Assembly (NCBI RefSeq): GCF_042693015.1 | Contig: NZ_CP170544.1 | Coordinates: 2,418,001 to 2,482,000 of the forward strand | Source: Sphingomonas_E sp042693015 | Lineage (GTDB): Bacteria > Pseudomonadota > Alphaproteobacteria > Sphingomonadales > Sphingomonadaceae | Length of the DNA stretch: 64,000 bases | Direction of reading: 5' to 3' | Shown here: piece after piece, positions 25,108 to 34,000 of the stretch | Layout: every line of letters starts with the position of its first letter | Numbering within the stretch: position 1 is the stretch's first letter | Translations under genes and position numbers: made by a program | Notes under the pieces: generated by a model | What the model was told of the DNA's origin: nothing | Seen by the model: the letters and a program-made list of their open reading frames with translations, nothing else | Databases searched by the model: none

Positions 25108-26562
25108 TCATGGGCGCGATGCGACCTGCCCAACCCCCGCGATGCTTCCGATGCTCATTCCGGGGTAAACGCCTCGCCAGAGCCGTTCGCCGTTCAAGGC
25201 GCTCACCCTTTCCTTGAACACCTGGGGACTCACCGCGCCAAAGAGTTTCTGACTGACGAGGGCGAAGAATTGCGCGCTTTCCATCCTTGCAAACAATTCC
25301 AGCGCCGACCCCCAGCCTCCCGTATAGATCAGCGTGTGCGGGAACCACGAATAATATTTACTCTCCTCGCTGACGGGTCGCCTGATAAACAATAGCAGGT
25401 CGGCTTCCATCATCCGCACGAATGATGGCGATCCTGATTGATAATGCTGGTGGACGAAATCGGCCTGCCAATCCGCGCGGTTCTGATTGAGGCGCCGATT
25501 GCGGTATTCAAGCACCTCGGCGTACTGGGAAAAATCTCCAAAATCTTTGGTGCTTCGCCCGTGTCCGCCGCTTGGATCATCATAATAATAGGGGTGATCC
25601 AAGGCTCGCGCGATAAGGTCGAGTTGGCGTTCGGCAAGCAAGGTCGCGATAACGCCAAGGAACGCTTCATAGGCCATGATCTTGTTCGCGTCGAAGGTCG
25701 CGGGGGTCCATGCTGTCGTTCCTCGCGCGCGATCCGTCGTGGACAGCACCAGCTCCAGAATCGCCAGTATTTCGTCGAATGCCTGGGGCGTTGTCCTGGC
25801 GATTGATCGCGTTAGTTCGTGAACCTGTTTGACATAGGGCCGCATAGCGTTGGCGGCATTCACCACGGCTTCATCGATCGGAACATCGTTCTGGCCGCTT
25901 GAGCCTGGCGGACGTAGCCCAATCAACTGCTCGATGAGCCCTTCGCCAAAGTCCCGAACAAGACTTGCCGCTCCCGGCACTCCGCGGTCGAGCGCTTCCT
26001 TGGCGCGACGAAATCGCGACTGCGTCGCGAGGGGCTTTGCGTCACCACTCGTCAAAAAAGCGGGCGTCTTCCCGAGTTTGGGCCGCGTGTGTAGCGGTGC
26101 GTCATTGAGCCAGCGGATTAGCTCCTCATAGGCTTCCTCTTCTCGCTCGGGGTCGCTGAAATCGATGAAAATGCGGCCACCATAGAAGGTCGGCACATAG
26201 GCATTCCCCTCATCATCAACCTCGGTAACGAGGGCGGCATACTTGCCCTGGTCGGTCATCCGATAGATTTCCGGCGTGAGAATCTGCGTCTCGGTTCCGA
26301 CGCCGCCCGCGCGACCGTCGGCCTTCTCCTTGTAGACCCGATCGCAGACGATCATCACTTTGGTTACTTCGGGGTTCGTGATCGACTGCTCCATGAAGTG
26401 GATTGGATCATGACCCGGTTTGAGGTCCCATTCGTCTAGAATGATGTAAACGCCGTCCTCGGTCAGCCGCTCGGCCAACCGCCTCACCCAGGCTTTATGC
26501 TCCGGCGTGGACCAAGAATATGAGATGAACGCCTTGCGATTGGCCTCTGCTCGTTCGGACAA
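25108..26562 (-). CDS. SEFIR-domain protein
   Basis: A 484-residue protein with a TTG start at 26562 preceded by GGGAGG at good spacing. Residues 11-150 form a SEFIR domain, a TIR relative: KAFISYSWSTPEHKAWV, then IILDEWDLKPGHD, FMEQSI, KVMIVCDRVYKEKAD and GVGTETQILTPEIY. The remaining 330 residues are helical and unrecognised. Bacterial SEFIR proteins are known anti-phage factors, some of which deplete NAD. The layout matches a SEFIR effector fused to a sensor part, and its setting among other defence-type genes supports that. Activity is inferred. Confidence 0.8.
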   Translation of the reverse strand: MSERAEANRKAFISYSWSTPEHKAWVRRLAERLTEDGVYIILDEWDLKPGHDPIHFMEQSITNPEVTKVMIVCDRVYKEKADGRAGGVGTETQILTPEIYRMTDQGKYAALVTEVDDEGNAYVPTFYGGRIFIDFSDPEREEEAYEELIRWLNDAPLHTRPKLGKTPAFLTSGDAKPLATQSRFRRAKEALDRGVPGAASLVRDFGEGLIEQLIGLRPPGSSGQNDVPIDEAVVNAANAMRPYVKQVHELTRSIARTTPQAFDEILAILELVLSTTDRARGTTAWTPATFDANKIMAYEAFLGVIATLLAERQLDLIARALDHPYYYDDPSGGHGRSTKDFGDFSQYAEVLEYRNRRLNQNRADWQADFVHQHYQSGSPSFVRMMEADLLLFIRRPVSEESKYYSWFPHTLIYTGGWGSALELFARMESAQFFALVSQKLFGAVSPQVFKERVSALNGERLWRGVYPGMSIGSIAGVGQVASRP

Positions 26563-26615
26563 GCATTCCTCCCTTTAGATACCACTACATAGATATGGTC
26601 GTGTCGCGTGACGAG

Positions 26616-27851
26616 CTACGATGCACCCACCTCGCGCGTCGCATCGCGTAGCGACATCAACTCGACGGTGCGATCGGTCTGGAAGCGGTCTGTGCCGCGA
26701 TAGATCACGATTGAGCGGTCGGGTTGCAGCACGTCCCGCGCGGCGTAGAAACCTTTTGATAGACCAGGCTTGGAGCTTTTCTTGATCTCAAAGGACCAAC
26801 GTTGCCCGCCTACAGGAAGGAGCAGGTCCATCTCTGACTGCCCATCCGCGGCGCGATAGTAAGATGCACCGACGTTGGACCGCGTAGCTGCGAACAACGC
26901 TTCGATGACATGGCCCTCCCAGCTTTCACCGGAGGACCCATACTGCTCGAGAGCAGCGGAATTATGGATGCCCAGTAAGGCGTGTAGCAAACCAGAATCG
27001 CGTATATAGAGTTTGCCCGGCAAACTCTGTTGCTTGCGCTCGTTGGCAGTCCATCGCGGCAGCCGTCGCATCAGCTGACCATCGCACGCTTTGTCAATGA
27101 AGCGGGTGGCCTGAGTTGCGTTGGTACCGAGCGCCTGTGCGATGCGGTTGCTATTGAGCTCGCATGCCTGATGCGTGGCAACGCTAACCCAGCCTCTCCG
27201 GATTGCCTCGAGCGCCAGCGTCACTCCGTCGATCTCGAATCCCCGCCCGATTACCGCATCGATAAAAGCCAGGCGCCACTCCAGGCTCTGTGCGTCATTC
27301 TCGGCAAGATAACTGAGCGGAAAGCCCCCACGCAGCCACAATCGCATCTCATCCTCGCGAGGGTCAACCACGGAGGCTGGCGATGCTGCTTCGACTGCCA
27401 TCGGGTCAAGCTCAGGGAGGCGTGATACCCCAAGCTCGTGGGTTTGGAACGGGCCCAGATCGATCGTAGCCAGATGTCCGCCGAGGTGCTCGGCAGCGGC
27501 GCGGCGCATCCATTCGCAATCCGAACTCAGTAGCAGGAAGTGGCCCACCCGATTACGCTTTTGGAGGCGTAGTTCCACTTGCGCTCGCAGTATCGGCATT
27601 AGTTCTGGCATGCGGCTAATCTCATCAAGAACGATGAGGCGACCAATGCGACGGCCGAGAAATTCTTCGGCGCCTGCCAACTGCGCGCGATCGTCCGCGC
27701 GAGCGAGGTTGAAGACCAGCGCGCCGTCGACCGAGTTCGCGACCATTTCGGCCAACGTCGATTTTCCGACCTGACGGGGACCGAGCAGGGCGACACAAGG
27801 GAAGGAACCTAGGCGTTCCCGGACTCGCGGCGCGAGCGCACGATCGATCAT
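26616..27851 (-). CDS. AAA ATPase with DUF4143 (AAA_14 type)
   Basis: About 411 residues from the ATG at 27851. The frame stays open to 27941, but this start sits 23 bases after the upstream stop. Walker A is GPRQVGKST (24-32), followed by a Walker B-like LIVLDEISRMPELM. The C-terminal DUF4143 part has SEMDLLLP then WSFEIKKS, a nuclease-like D...ExK pattern usual in this family. Members are ATPases of poorly known role, common in mobile or defence regions. It is directly downstream of the large STAND-like gene and probably co-expressed with it. Confidence 0.8.
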   Translation of the reverse strand: MIDRALAPRVRERLGSFPCVALLGPRQVGKSTLAEMVANSVDGALVFNLARADDRAQLAGAEEFLGRRIGRLIVLDEISRMPELMPILRAQVELRLQKRNRVGHFLLLSSDCEWMRRAAAEHLGGHLATIDLGPFQTHELGVSRLPELDPMAVEAASPASVVDPREDEMRLWLRGGFPLSYLAENDAQSLEWRLAFIDAVIGRGFEIDGVTLALEAIRRGWVSVATHQACELNSNRIAQALGTNATQATRFIDKACDGQLMRRLPRWTANERKQQSLPGKLYIRDSGLLHALLGIHNSAALEQYGSSGESWEGHVIEALFAATRSNVGASYYRAADGQSEMDLLLPVGGQRWSFEIKKSSKPGLSKGFYAARDVLQPDRSIVIYRGTDRFQTDRTVELMSLRDATREVGAS

Positions 27852-27873
27852 ATTGTCCGATGATCCGTGGGGC

Positions 27874-30800
27874 TCATCGCTGCAGATCGATGACCACAAC
27901 CGCAAGCTGGCCGCGCCGCGCTTCAGGAATACGGCGTTCAAGCGCTCTCCGCAGTCCGTCCGCAGATCGAACGGGCGTAAGGCTATTCGGAGCGGGGGTT
28001 AGGCGCTTGCGACGTGCGGCGGTCTCGCCAAACCAAAGCACGACATAGATGCCGCGTCCCTCCGCGCGCCACTCGCCTGTGTAGAACCGGTCTAACTGTT
28101 CGATCGCAGCGTCCCACACCTGGGGATGCCACTGTGCCTTGATCTCCAACGGAACGAGAAGTTTCCCACAGGTAAAGGCGACATCACTGCGCTTGTCGTC
28201 AGGCATTCGTGTCTCTGTCGACTGAGCGACCCCGGGGGGCAGCTCACGATCGAGCCATTCGACCAGCCGGTCGCGGCAGTAATTCTCGTCATGCGGCGTA
28301 CCGTCGAGTGCATAGAAGGCGGCAAGCGGTCTAGTTTCACTCCCCCGAAGCTTCGACTCTACACCCGTTAGACTGTCAAGCAGAGTCGCCAGAAGGTCAT
28401 CGATCGACGCCGGCGCCTTGTTCTCGGCTACCGCCAAGACGCGGGCCGCTGTCACTGGTGAGAAGTTGGCTTCATTGCGAGCGCGGCGCTGTTGTGCAGC
28501 CGCATGACGGATCGTGTCTGAATAGGTGTCACGAGGCGCGTCACGAAGCGCGATCATGCAATCCATTGCCTTTTCGGAGACGTCGCCGGCAAGCTCAGCG
28601 ATCGCCCACTGAAGGAAGTCGGTCGCGTCCCAAGGATTGTTGTCACCTGAACTGACGCCGCTGGGGTGGGGCGTCAGTGGCCAGCGGCCGCGGAAGGTGC
28701 GGACGATCCATGCGAGCTGCTCTGGTGTGAGGAGCAGGCGCTCGCCTCGCTCGTCGCGTCGTAGCCGACCACGAATTGGCCAAAGTAGCCCTGGCAGCAC
28801 GAAGGCTGCTTCGTCGAGGGTCAATTCTGCGGCAGAAAAGTCCGTGATAAACGCCACCGCGAGCCAAGTGAGTGCGCGTTCGGGATTGTCGGTGGGATCG
28901 GGACAGCGGGAGCGCCATAGGCCACGGAGCTGAGAAAATGCCCGCATGGCCAATAGCCCATCCACCAGTTCAAGCTCGATTGTGCGGGGGAGGTCATTGT
29001 GGCGCTCAATCCACTCCGCTGCGAGTGCATTGCCGGTCGGCTGCAGTCCCGGGGAGCGCATCAATCGGTAAAGGCCCGTAACGTGGTCCGCCTTGGCTGC
29101 AAGCTGCGGTTCGATCAGCAAACGGAAATCATCGATGAATGCTGCCGGGTCGCGGGCTAGCCGCTTTTCGAGTTGCTCTGTGAAGTCGTCGATCTTGGCG
29201 TGCTCGGGAAGGTAGCTCTCATGCTGCAGCATGAGCCAACCCACGCGGACGGTGTCCCTCGGAACATCGTCGAGGCCGCGATGCTCACGCACACGTTCGG
29301 CAAGGCCAGCAATGATTGGATATACCATGTTCCAGACGGTGCGTTCGGTGAACCCCGTCACGACCTGCTCTGGGGTAGGCAGATCGCTGCGATGTAGGGT
29401 GGACTCAAACCCTTCGAGCGCGGCTTGGGCGTTGGTATTACCTAGCCATTCTTCCACTCTTCCGACGGGCGGCAGTTCGCGATCGGAATCGTGAAATAGT
29501 CGAAGATAGGATCTAGCGGCTGGTACGATCCAACTCAATTCGCCGGCGCGTAGTTCGTCGATGTGGTCGGCGAACTGTATGCGATGCTCGGCGAATCGCG
29601 CCTGTCGCTCGCGCTCTTCTTTGATGCGGCGTTGCTCAGACCGCTTTTCCCATCGATTGCTGGTGGGCTTGGCTGCCTTGCGCAGATGAGCAAGCAGTTC
29701 GCTGTTGCCCTTAGCATAAATTCGCGCGATTGCGCGCTGCTCGGGGCTGAGTCCGTCGCGCGAGCGTGCGAGCTGCACCAAATCCATCCACTGGCCATCT
29801 CGCTCGGCGCTACGTAGGCGATCCGCTCCGATTTCCGTGAGAAACGCCAATGCATCGTCCGGCGTTATGCCAAGCGCGACAAGCGTTTCGTGCAGGCGCC
29901 AGGCGCGCTCCCAAAGCGTTTTGTCCGAGCGTTCAAGTAGAACGTGGCGCTGGATCGCTCGACGTAGATCGGAATTGCCCTGAAAAAGTGCCTCAAGCAT
30001 GACGTAGTCGTTGCGGCTGCGGCCATGGGAAGGGTCGAGCAACTGCAACCAACTCCACAGTCGTGATGGAGCAACTGAATTGTCCGCCACGACGAGCTTA
30101 ACCAGTGTAATGGCGAGTTGCGCAAGATCCCAGCGGCGTTCCCATTCGTCCTTCGACGCCTTGATCGGGATATACTCGACGAGCAGATCGAGAAGGCTAG
30201 CGGCGCGTTCGTGCGGGATCCTTTCGGCAAACACACTCATCGTACCGCCGATTTGTCGTGTCCACTGGGCAGCGCGTTCGATTGGGACCAACGTATAGCC
30301 CAAGTAGGCTGCGATTATCTCGACCACCTGTATGTCCGAGAACTGAGCAAGTTCGAGGTCACCCAGCGTCTCCAGTGCCAAGCGCGCGGAACTTTCGTCC
30401 GCTAGACATCGCAGCGTTTCAAGCATTTCAGGCCAAGCCGTATCGGCAATCTCGCCGATTAGCGCTTGGGCTGCCTCAGCGCGCTCCGAGAATGTCGCTT
30501 CCGGGTTGAGAATTAGCGCGATGAGGCGGCGCTCCATGAGCGGTGCAAGCGGCGAACCGTTGACTGCCTCCAAAAGGAGCTTGCGTAGGTGGAAGCTATT
30601 ACTGTCGTCGAGGATTCGCTCGAAGTCAGCTTGGAGATCAGGGCGTGCCAAACCATGCAACGAGAGTTGGCCCCAGTCCTGCGCGCGAAAGTAGGGATCG
30701 TCCGCTGCGAGTACTTCCAGCGCTTCCAGTAGTTGCCGTGCTTTTGGCGTCTTCAAGGCGCCCGCATCGCCATAACGCAGCATTCCAAACGGATCAGCGC

Positions 30801-31872
30801 GGATGACTTCAGAAGCGGCTTCGTCGCTGTAATAGGCGATCCACGCGTGCAGGCCGCGCAACGATGCCGGAACGGTGTCCGACAAGGTGAGCAACGTGAA
30901 CAGCCGGCGCGGCGACACCTTATGTGTAAGCAATGCTGCCAGCCAACGTGCGCCCAGATACTCTCCGAGAACGCGGTGCAACGGCGCCAAGCGTTGATCG
31001 GCGATCCTCACAAACAGCCGACTGCCAAGGACGGCCCGGGCGGATCCGCCCATTGGCAATATCTCCACGTCCCGCAGCGCGCGATCGTTCGCTTCGACCT
31101 TGCCCACCGCGCGCGTCGAGATTGCATCTGCACCGGTCAAAATCTGAAGCGCGCATGCCGCCCCGGCGGCGTCGAGCGCTTCGCCTTGAGTCAGGTTTCC
31201 AAGCGGCGAATTCTCGTGCTGAATCGCCTCTTCGCGCCACAGCAGGTTGGACGCGGCTTCGAACAACGCGCCGCGATTTTCCGGCAAGGCCGTTGTGGCG
31301 ACTTCGGCGAGCAGGCGCAAAGTCAGTGGGTTGCCGTAGAGCGATTCCAGTCCACGATCCTCAAGGTGCGCAAGCAGTTTTTCGGAATCGGCGTTGGGGA
31401 CATGAGCTCCGAGGTAGGTGCGGGCTTCATCGCGCGAAAAGGGGAGTAGGGTGAGGAGGCGCGGCGCGCGCCCATAGTCGGTGGCAATATCGTGGCTCGC
31501 GATTATGCCCTGCCAGTCCGCGGCGCGGCACGAGAGAATGAAGCTTGGCCGTCCCATGGCATCCAGCCGTTCGAGGACGCGCTGCAAAGCATCGGACTCG
31601 CGCGCTGTCACGACCTCGTCCAAGGCGTCGATCACAATGCTCCCGGTAACCGGCGCTGGGACGCGCCGCAGCAATTGCTTGGCGGTGACCAGGGTCAGAT
31701 TGTACTGACCAGCTATTGTCTCGAGCAGGATCGATTTGCCTTGGCCAGGCTCGCCGAGGACGACGACGGGCCCACCTATCCCAGCGATCTCATCCTGGCC
31801 GATCGTCCGCGTCTCACCACGATGATCCACGTAGCTAAGCCACCGGTAAATCGGATCCTCTATGATATTCAC
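27874..31872 (-). CDS. large STAND-like NTPase with C-terminal PD-(D/E)XK nuclease motif
   Basis: A 1332-residue protein. The N-terminal NTPase has Walker A GEPGQGKS (40-47) and Walker B IVIDALDE (79-86). A very long, leucine-rich helical repeat region follows (about 280-1180), the kind used by STAND proteins to sense partners. Near the C-terminus SDVAF (Asp1230) and VPLEIK (Glu1243, Lys1245) form a PD-(D/E)XK nuclease core. The order sensor-NTPase-nuclease fits STAND-type anti-phage effectors, although the domains are in an unusual order with the nuclease last. The frame is intact. Target and trigger are unknown. Confidence 0.75.
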   Translation of the reverse strand: MNIIEDPIYRWLSYVDHRGETRTIGQDEIAGIGGPVVVLGEPGQGKSILLETIAGQYNLTLVTAKQLLRRVPAPVTGSIVIDALDEVVTARESDALQRVLERLDAMGRPSFILSCRAADWQGIIASHDIATDYGRAPRLLTLLPFSRDEARTYLGAHVPNADSEKLLAHLEDRGLESLYGNPLTLRLLAEVATTALPENRGALFEAASNLLWREEAIQHENSPLGNLTQGEALDAAGAACALQILTGADAISTRAVGKVEANDRALRDVEILPMGGSARAVLGSRLFVRIADQRLAPLHRVLGEYLGARWLAALLTHKVSPRRLFTLLTLSDTVPASLRGLHAWIAYYSDEAASEVIRADPFGMLRYGDAGALKTPKARQLLEALEVLAADDPYFRAQDWGQLSLHGLARPDLQADFERILDDSNSFHLRKLLLEAVNGSPLAPLMERRLIALILNPEATFSERAEAAQALIGEIADTAWPEMLETLRCLADESSARLALETLGDLELAQFSDIQVVEIIAAYLGYTLVPIERAAQWTRQIGGTMSVFAERIPHERAASLLDLLVEYIPIKASKDEWERRWDLAQLAITLVKLVVADNSVAPSRLWSWLQLLDPSHGRSRNDYVMLEALFQGNSDLRRAIQRHVLLERSDKTLWERAWRLHETLVALGITPDDALAFLTEIGADRLRSAERDGQWMDLVQLARSRDGLSPEQRAIARIYAKGNSELLAHLRKAAKPTSNRWEKRSEQRRIKEERERQARFAEHRIQFADHIDELRAGELSWIVPAARSYLRLFHDSDRELPPVGRVEEWLGNTNAQAALEGFESTLHRSDLPTPEQVVTGFTERTVWNMVYPIIAGLAERVREHRGLDDVPRDTVRVGWLMLQHESYLPEHAKIDDFTEQLEKRLARDPAAFIDDFRLLIEPQLAAKADHVTGLYRLMRSPGLQPTGNALAAEWIERHNDLPRTIELELVDGLLAMRAFSQLRGLWRSRCPDPTDNPERALTWLAVAFITDFSAAELTLDEAAFVLPGLLWPIRGRLRRDERGERLLLTPEQLAWIVRTFRGRWPLTPHPSGVSSGDNNPWDATDFLQWAIAELAGDVSEKAMDCMIALRDAPRDTYSDTIRHAAAQQRRARNEANFSPVTAARVLAVAENKAPASIDDLLATLLDSLTGVESKLRGSETRPLAAFYALDGTPHDENYCRDRLVEWLDRELPPGVAQSTETRMPDDKRSDVAFTCGKLLVPLEIKAQWHPQVWDAAIEQLDRFYTGEWRAEGRGIYVVLWFGETAARRKRLTPAPNSLTPVRSADGLRRALERRIPEARRGQLAVVVIDLQR

Positions 31873-32203
31873 GCTGAAAATTTATCCAGTGGTGCGAAAT
31901 GTGAGCCTATCGAGCCTACCGCGCGATCGGTTGCGGCACCAGCCTGGATCATGCTCATTTTGCTAGAACTTTTCCTCGGAAGCAAATAGCTGCACCCCAT
32001 TATACGAGATGCCTAGCAATTTGACGGCCAACTCACGGATTCAGGATCAACCCGGACAGATAGCCTGACTTCTATAGTCCAGTAAGTTTGACCAGTTGCC
32101 ACCCTAAGGGGAAGTCCTCGGCTTGATGGTAGGTATCACGCTGCCGATGCCGGATTTTGTCATTCCCGATCGTCCCACGCAGCAAGTGCTCCCTCTGCCT
32201 CTC

Positions 32204-32392
32204 AAAGCAGTTGCGCTAACGGGCTTCACCAACAGCCGCTTCCCTCGAACGGAATCCGATTCGTGACTGTCGCCATCGTCCGACGGAGCAGGCGCGCGCC
32301 CACCTGCTCCCAAAGCAGATGCGCTAACGGCTGAACGAATGGCCGCTTACTTCGAAGGGCGTCCCGATTCCCGACTGTCGAGATCGTCCGAC
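32204..32392 (+). repeat. two imperfect 81-base direct repeats, 108-base period
   Basis: Unit 1 is 32204-32284 and unit 2 is 32312-32392. Both start AAAGCAG, continue GCGCTAACGG, share a CCGCTT segment, then CCCGATT/CCGATT and a GACTGTCG word, and end ATCGTCCGAC. They are separated by 27 bases. No coding potential is seen. They lie 59 bases upstream of the second LexA promoter. Confidence 0.75.
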
Positions 32393-32450
32393 ACAGCCGC
32401 CACGAGCCGCGTGCGGATTGAATGAAGCGCTGCTAGCCTATATCGCCCGA

Positions 32451-32479
32451 TTGACTCAATGTTCTCTTTTTGTTCTGAT
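32451..32479 (+). promoter_or_regulatory. LexA-controlled promoter of the second SOS cassette, likely leaderless
   Basis: TTGACT (32451-32456), 17-base spacer, TCTGAT (32474-32479). The spacer carries the LexA box GTTC-TCTTTTT-GTTC (32461-32475). The ATG follows six bases after the -10. Element order and every distance match the first cassette at 2687-2715. Confidence 0.7.
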
Positions 32480-32485
32480 GTGAAC

Positions 32486-32701
32486 ATGAGTCGCATTGAC
32501 CCCTCCCATCTGGCGCATGACCTGGAAATCGCTCTTGCGACGGCGCCGCACGATCTGACCGTTGGCCTGCTTGGCAGCGACCGACGGACAAGGTCGGCGG
32601 CCGTGAGCCGCCTCGCCTTCCATCTCGCCGACAGGCTGAGCTGCTACGAATTCACGCTCGCTGACGAGCCTCAGGCTGACGATCAGCCGAGGTTCTTCTG
32701 A
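32486..32701 (+). CDS. SOS cassette protein A' (71 aa, unknown function)
   Basis: A homologue of the protein at 2722-2964, sharing the M-x-R-x-D start, the E-x-ALxTA segment, DRxxRxAAVxxLAxxLAxR and a short acidic tail. The ATG at 32486 is chosen because the upstream part of the frame overlaps the promoter and LexA box. Its stop overlaps the next start (TGATG), so translation is coupled. No known domain. DNA-damage induction through LexA release is expected from the operator. Confidence 0.65.
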   Translation: MSRIDPSHLAHDLEIALATAPHDLTVGLLGSDRRTRSAAVSRLAFHLADRLSCYEFTLADEPQADDQPRFF

Positions 32702-33000
32702 TGACACGACGCAAGGGAGAGCGGCCGGTTTTGCGCTATCTCGACCGTTGGTCCGCCGATCATCCGGTCGCGCGCAGCATTGCCGCCGGCACCAACTGGT
32801 TCAATGCCTGGATAGCCCAGAAGGCGACCCCGTTTCCGCGCCTCGCACAACGGACGGGCATCCCGACCGCACGACTGATGGCGATCGACCAGGGTGACGT
32901 GATCGCGCGTTCCGAGCTTGAGGCACTTTCCCGTGCGTGGAGTGTCAGCGTCAACGACCTGATCGCCTCAATGCCGACGGCCGACATGGTGGTCGAATGA
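32701..33000 (+). CDS. SOS cassette protein B' (99 aa, HTH-like)
   Basis: A 99-residue protein. Residues about 45-90 (FPRLAQRTGIPTARLMAIDQ followed by an acidic helix and LEALSRAWSVSVNDLIAS) look like an XRE-type helix-turn-helix, so DNA binding and transcriptional control are plausible. It occupies the same slot as protein B of the first cassette but shows no clear similarity to it. It overlaps A' by one base and precedes C' by one base, so the three genes form one tight operon. Confidence 0.6.
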   Translation: MTRRKGERPVLRYLDRWSADHPVARSIAAGTNWFNAWIAQKATPFPRLAQRTGIPTARLMAIDQGDVIARSELEALSRAWSVSVNDLIASMPTADMVVE

Positions 33001-33001
33001 C

Positions 33002-33331
33002 GTGGCGCGCTTCCATCAGGGCCTCAAGGTTCCGACGAACCTGTTCGAATGTGCCGCCTGGCATCACGCGATCCGCGTCCGATGCAGCCAATGCCCCCAT
33101 GTTGCGACCTTCAACGCACATGGACTGTGGTGGCACTTCGAGAAGCGTGGTTTCGACGACGATCTCAGGAAGGTTGCCGCGCGCTTCTGGTGCCGTTCCT
33201 GCGCGGGCCGTCTCGGGCGCCGGGTGCGTCCGGCGAAGGTCGAAATCGTCGACGAGACAGTGGACGCGATCTGCCTCCCGTTCCCGGATGAACGGATATG
33301 GAAGCGTGCGGTCAATCGCTTCCGCAGTTGA
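33002..33331 (+). CDS. SOS cassette protein C': four-Cys zinc-ribbon-like protein
   Basis: A 109-residue homologue of the protein at 3210-3551, with a GTG start at 33002 one base after the upstream stop. It keeps CSQCPHV and FWCRSC, the LWW motif, WDD/FDD, RRVRP, the LPFPD segment and the WKRAVNRFRS end. The two paired Cys motifs predict zinc binding. The best guess is a small nucleic-acid-binding factor of the SOS response. No catalytic residues are recognised. Confidence 0.65.
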   Translation: MARFHQGLKVPTNLFECAAWHHAIRVRCSQCPHVATFNAHGLWWHFEKRGFDDDLRKVAARFWCRSCAGRLGRRVRPAKVEIVDETVDAICLPFPDERIWKRAVNRFRS

Positions 33332-33459
33332 TGGAGAAGGACGTAGGCATGGATCACGCGATCACATTTCCTGCTTGAGGTGACCACGCCAGACAGGGAG
33401 CCGATCCAACTGGTCTGGAGTTTGGTGGGGGCAGCTCATAACCCGGCGGCGGGTGACCG

Positions 33460-33768
33460 TCAGTTACCCAAGAACCGCTTGCGACGGTCCTCGGCATCGA
33501 ACTTCGATATCGCTTCTTCGGCAGTTGCACATTCGCCGCCGCGTACCGACCCGTCACGACAGCCCGCCACGACCTGCTTTGCTTCGTCGATATGCGCGAT
33601 AAAATACTGCGTGCCTCGCGGCGCGGACATCGCCGCAGTGGACGCGGGAGGGACGACGAGAGCCGTAGTCTGACTGATCGGCATGATAACCGGGCGAAGC
33701 ACCAAGCCCGCACCAAATCCGATAACGAAAGTGGCCAGTGCGATGACGACAGCCTTACCTTGAATCAT
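33460..33768 (-). CDS. EexN/TrbK-like small membrane-anchored protein
   Basis: About 102 residues from the ATG at 33768, which has GGAGG upstream; the frame stays open to 33786. An N-terminal hydrophobic segment (about residues 6-28) would anchor it in the membrane or act as a signal. The C-terminal part has CRDGSVRGGECATAEEA, resembling the Cys-containing tail of conjugative entry-exclusion proteins of the EexN/TrbK type, but no lipobox is seen. The setting among conjugation-element genes supports this weakly. Confidence 0.5.
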   Translation of the reverse strand: MIQGKAVVIALATFVIGFGAGLVLRPVIMPISQTTALVVPPASTAAMSAPRGTQYFIAHIDEAKQVVAGCRDGSVRGGECATAEEAISKFDAEDRRKRFLGN

Positions 33769-34000
33769 GAGCGCAACCTCCGACAATAGCGATTGCTGTT
33801 CTAGAAGATTCGACCCGCTATCAAAAGCAAGTGCTTGCTAATCCTCAAGGACGACCGGGCGCAGAGATGCGCGACAGTATCTACAAACCCGTCAGGCACC
33901 TACGGATTGATCAAAGAAGTGGTTCCGGCAAGGCAACCCGCTTCTCGCCCCAGCGCGAGTCGAAAACTACGAGTAACGAGACAATCTGAGGTGGCGCCGT

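Larger units (their letters stand above)
31873..32485. other. 613-base gene-free stretch with repeats and SOS promoter
   Basis: No gene is supported. It contains two copies of an 81-base imperfect direct repeat (32204-32284 and 32312-32392) and, at its right end, the LexA-controlled promoter of the second SOS cassette. Confidence 0.6.

Noticed and set aside
33349..33378. nine-codon frame after protein C' with a good ribosome site
   Set aside because: Too short to support; the product MDHAITFPA shows no feature.
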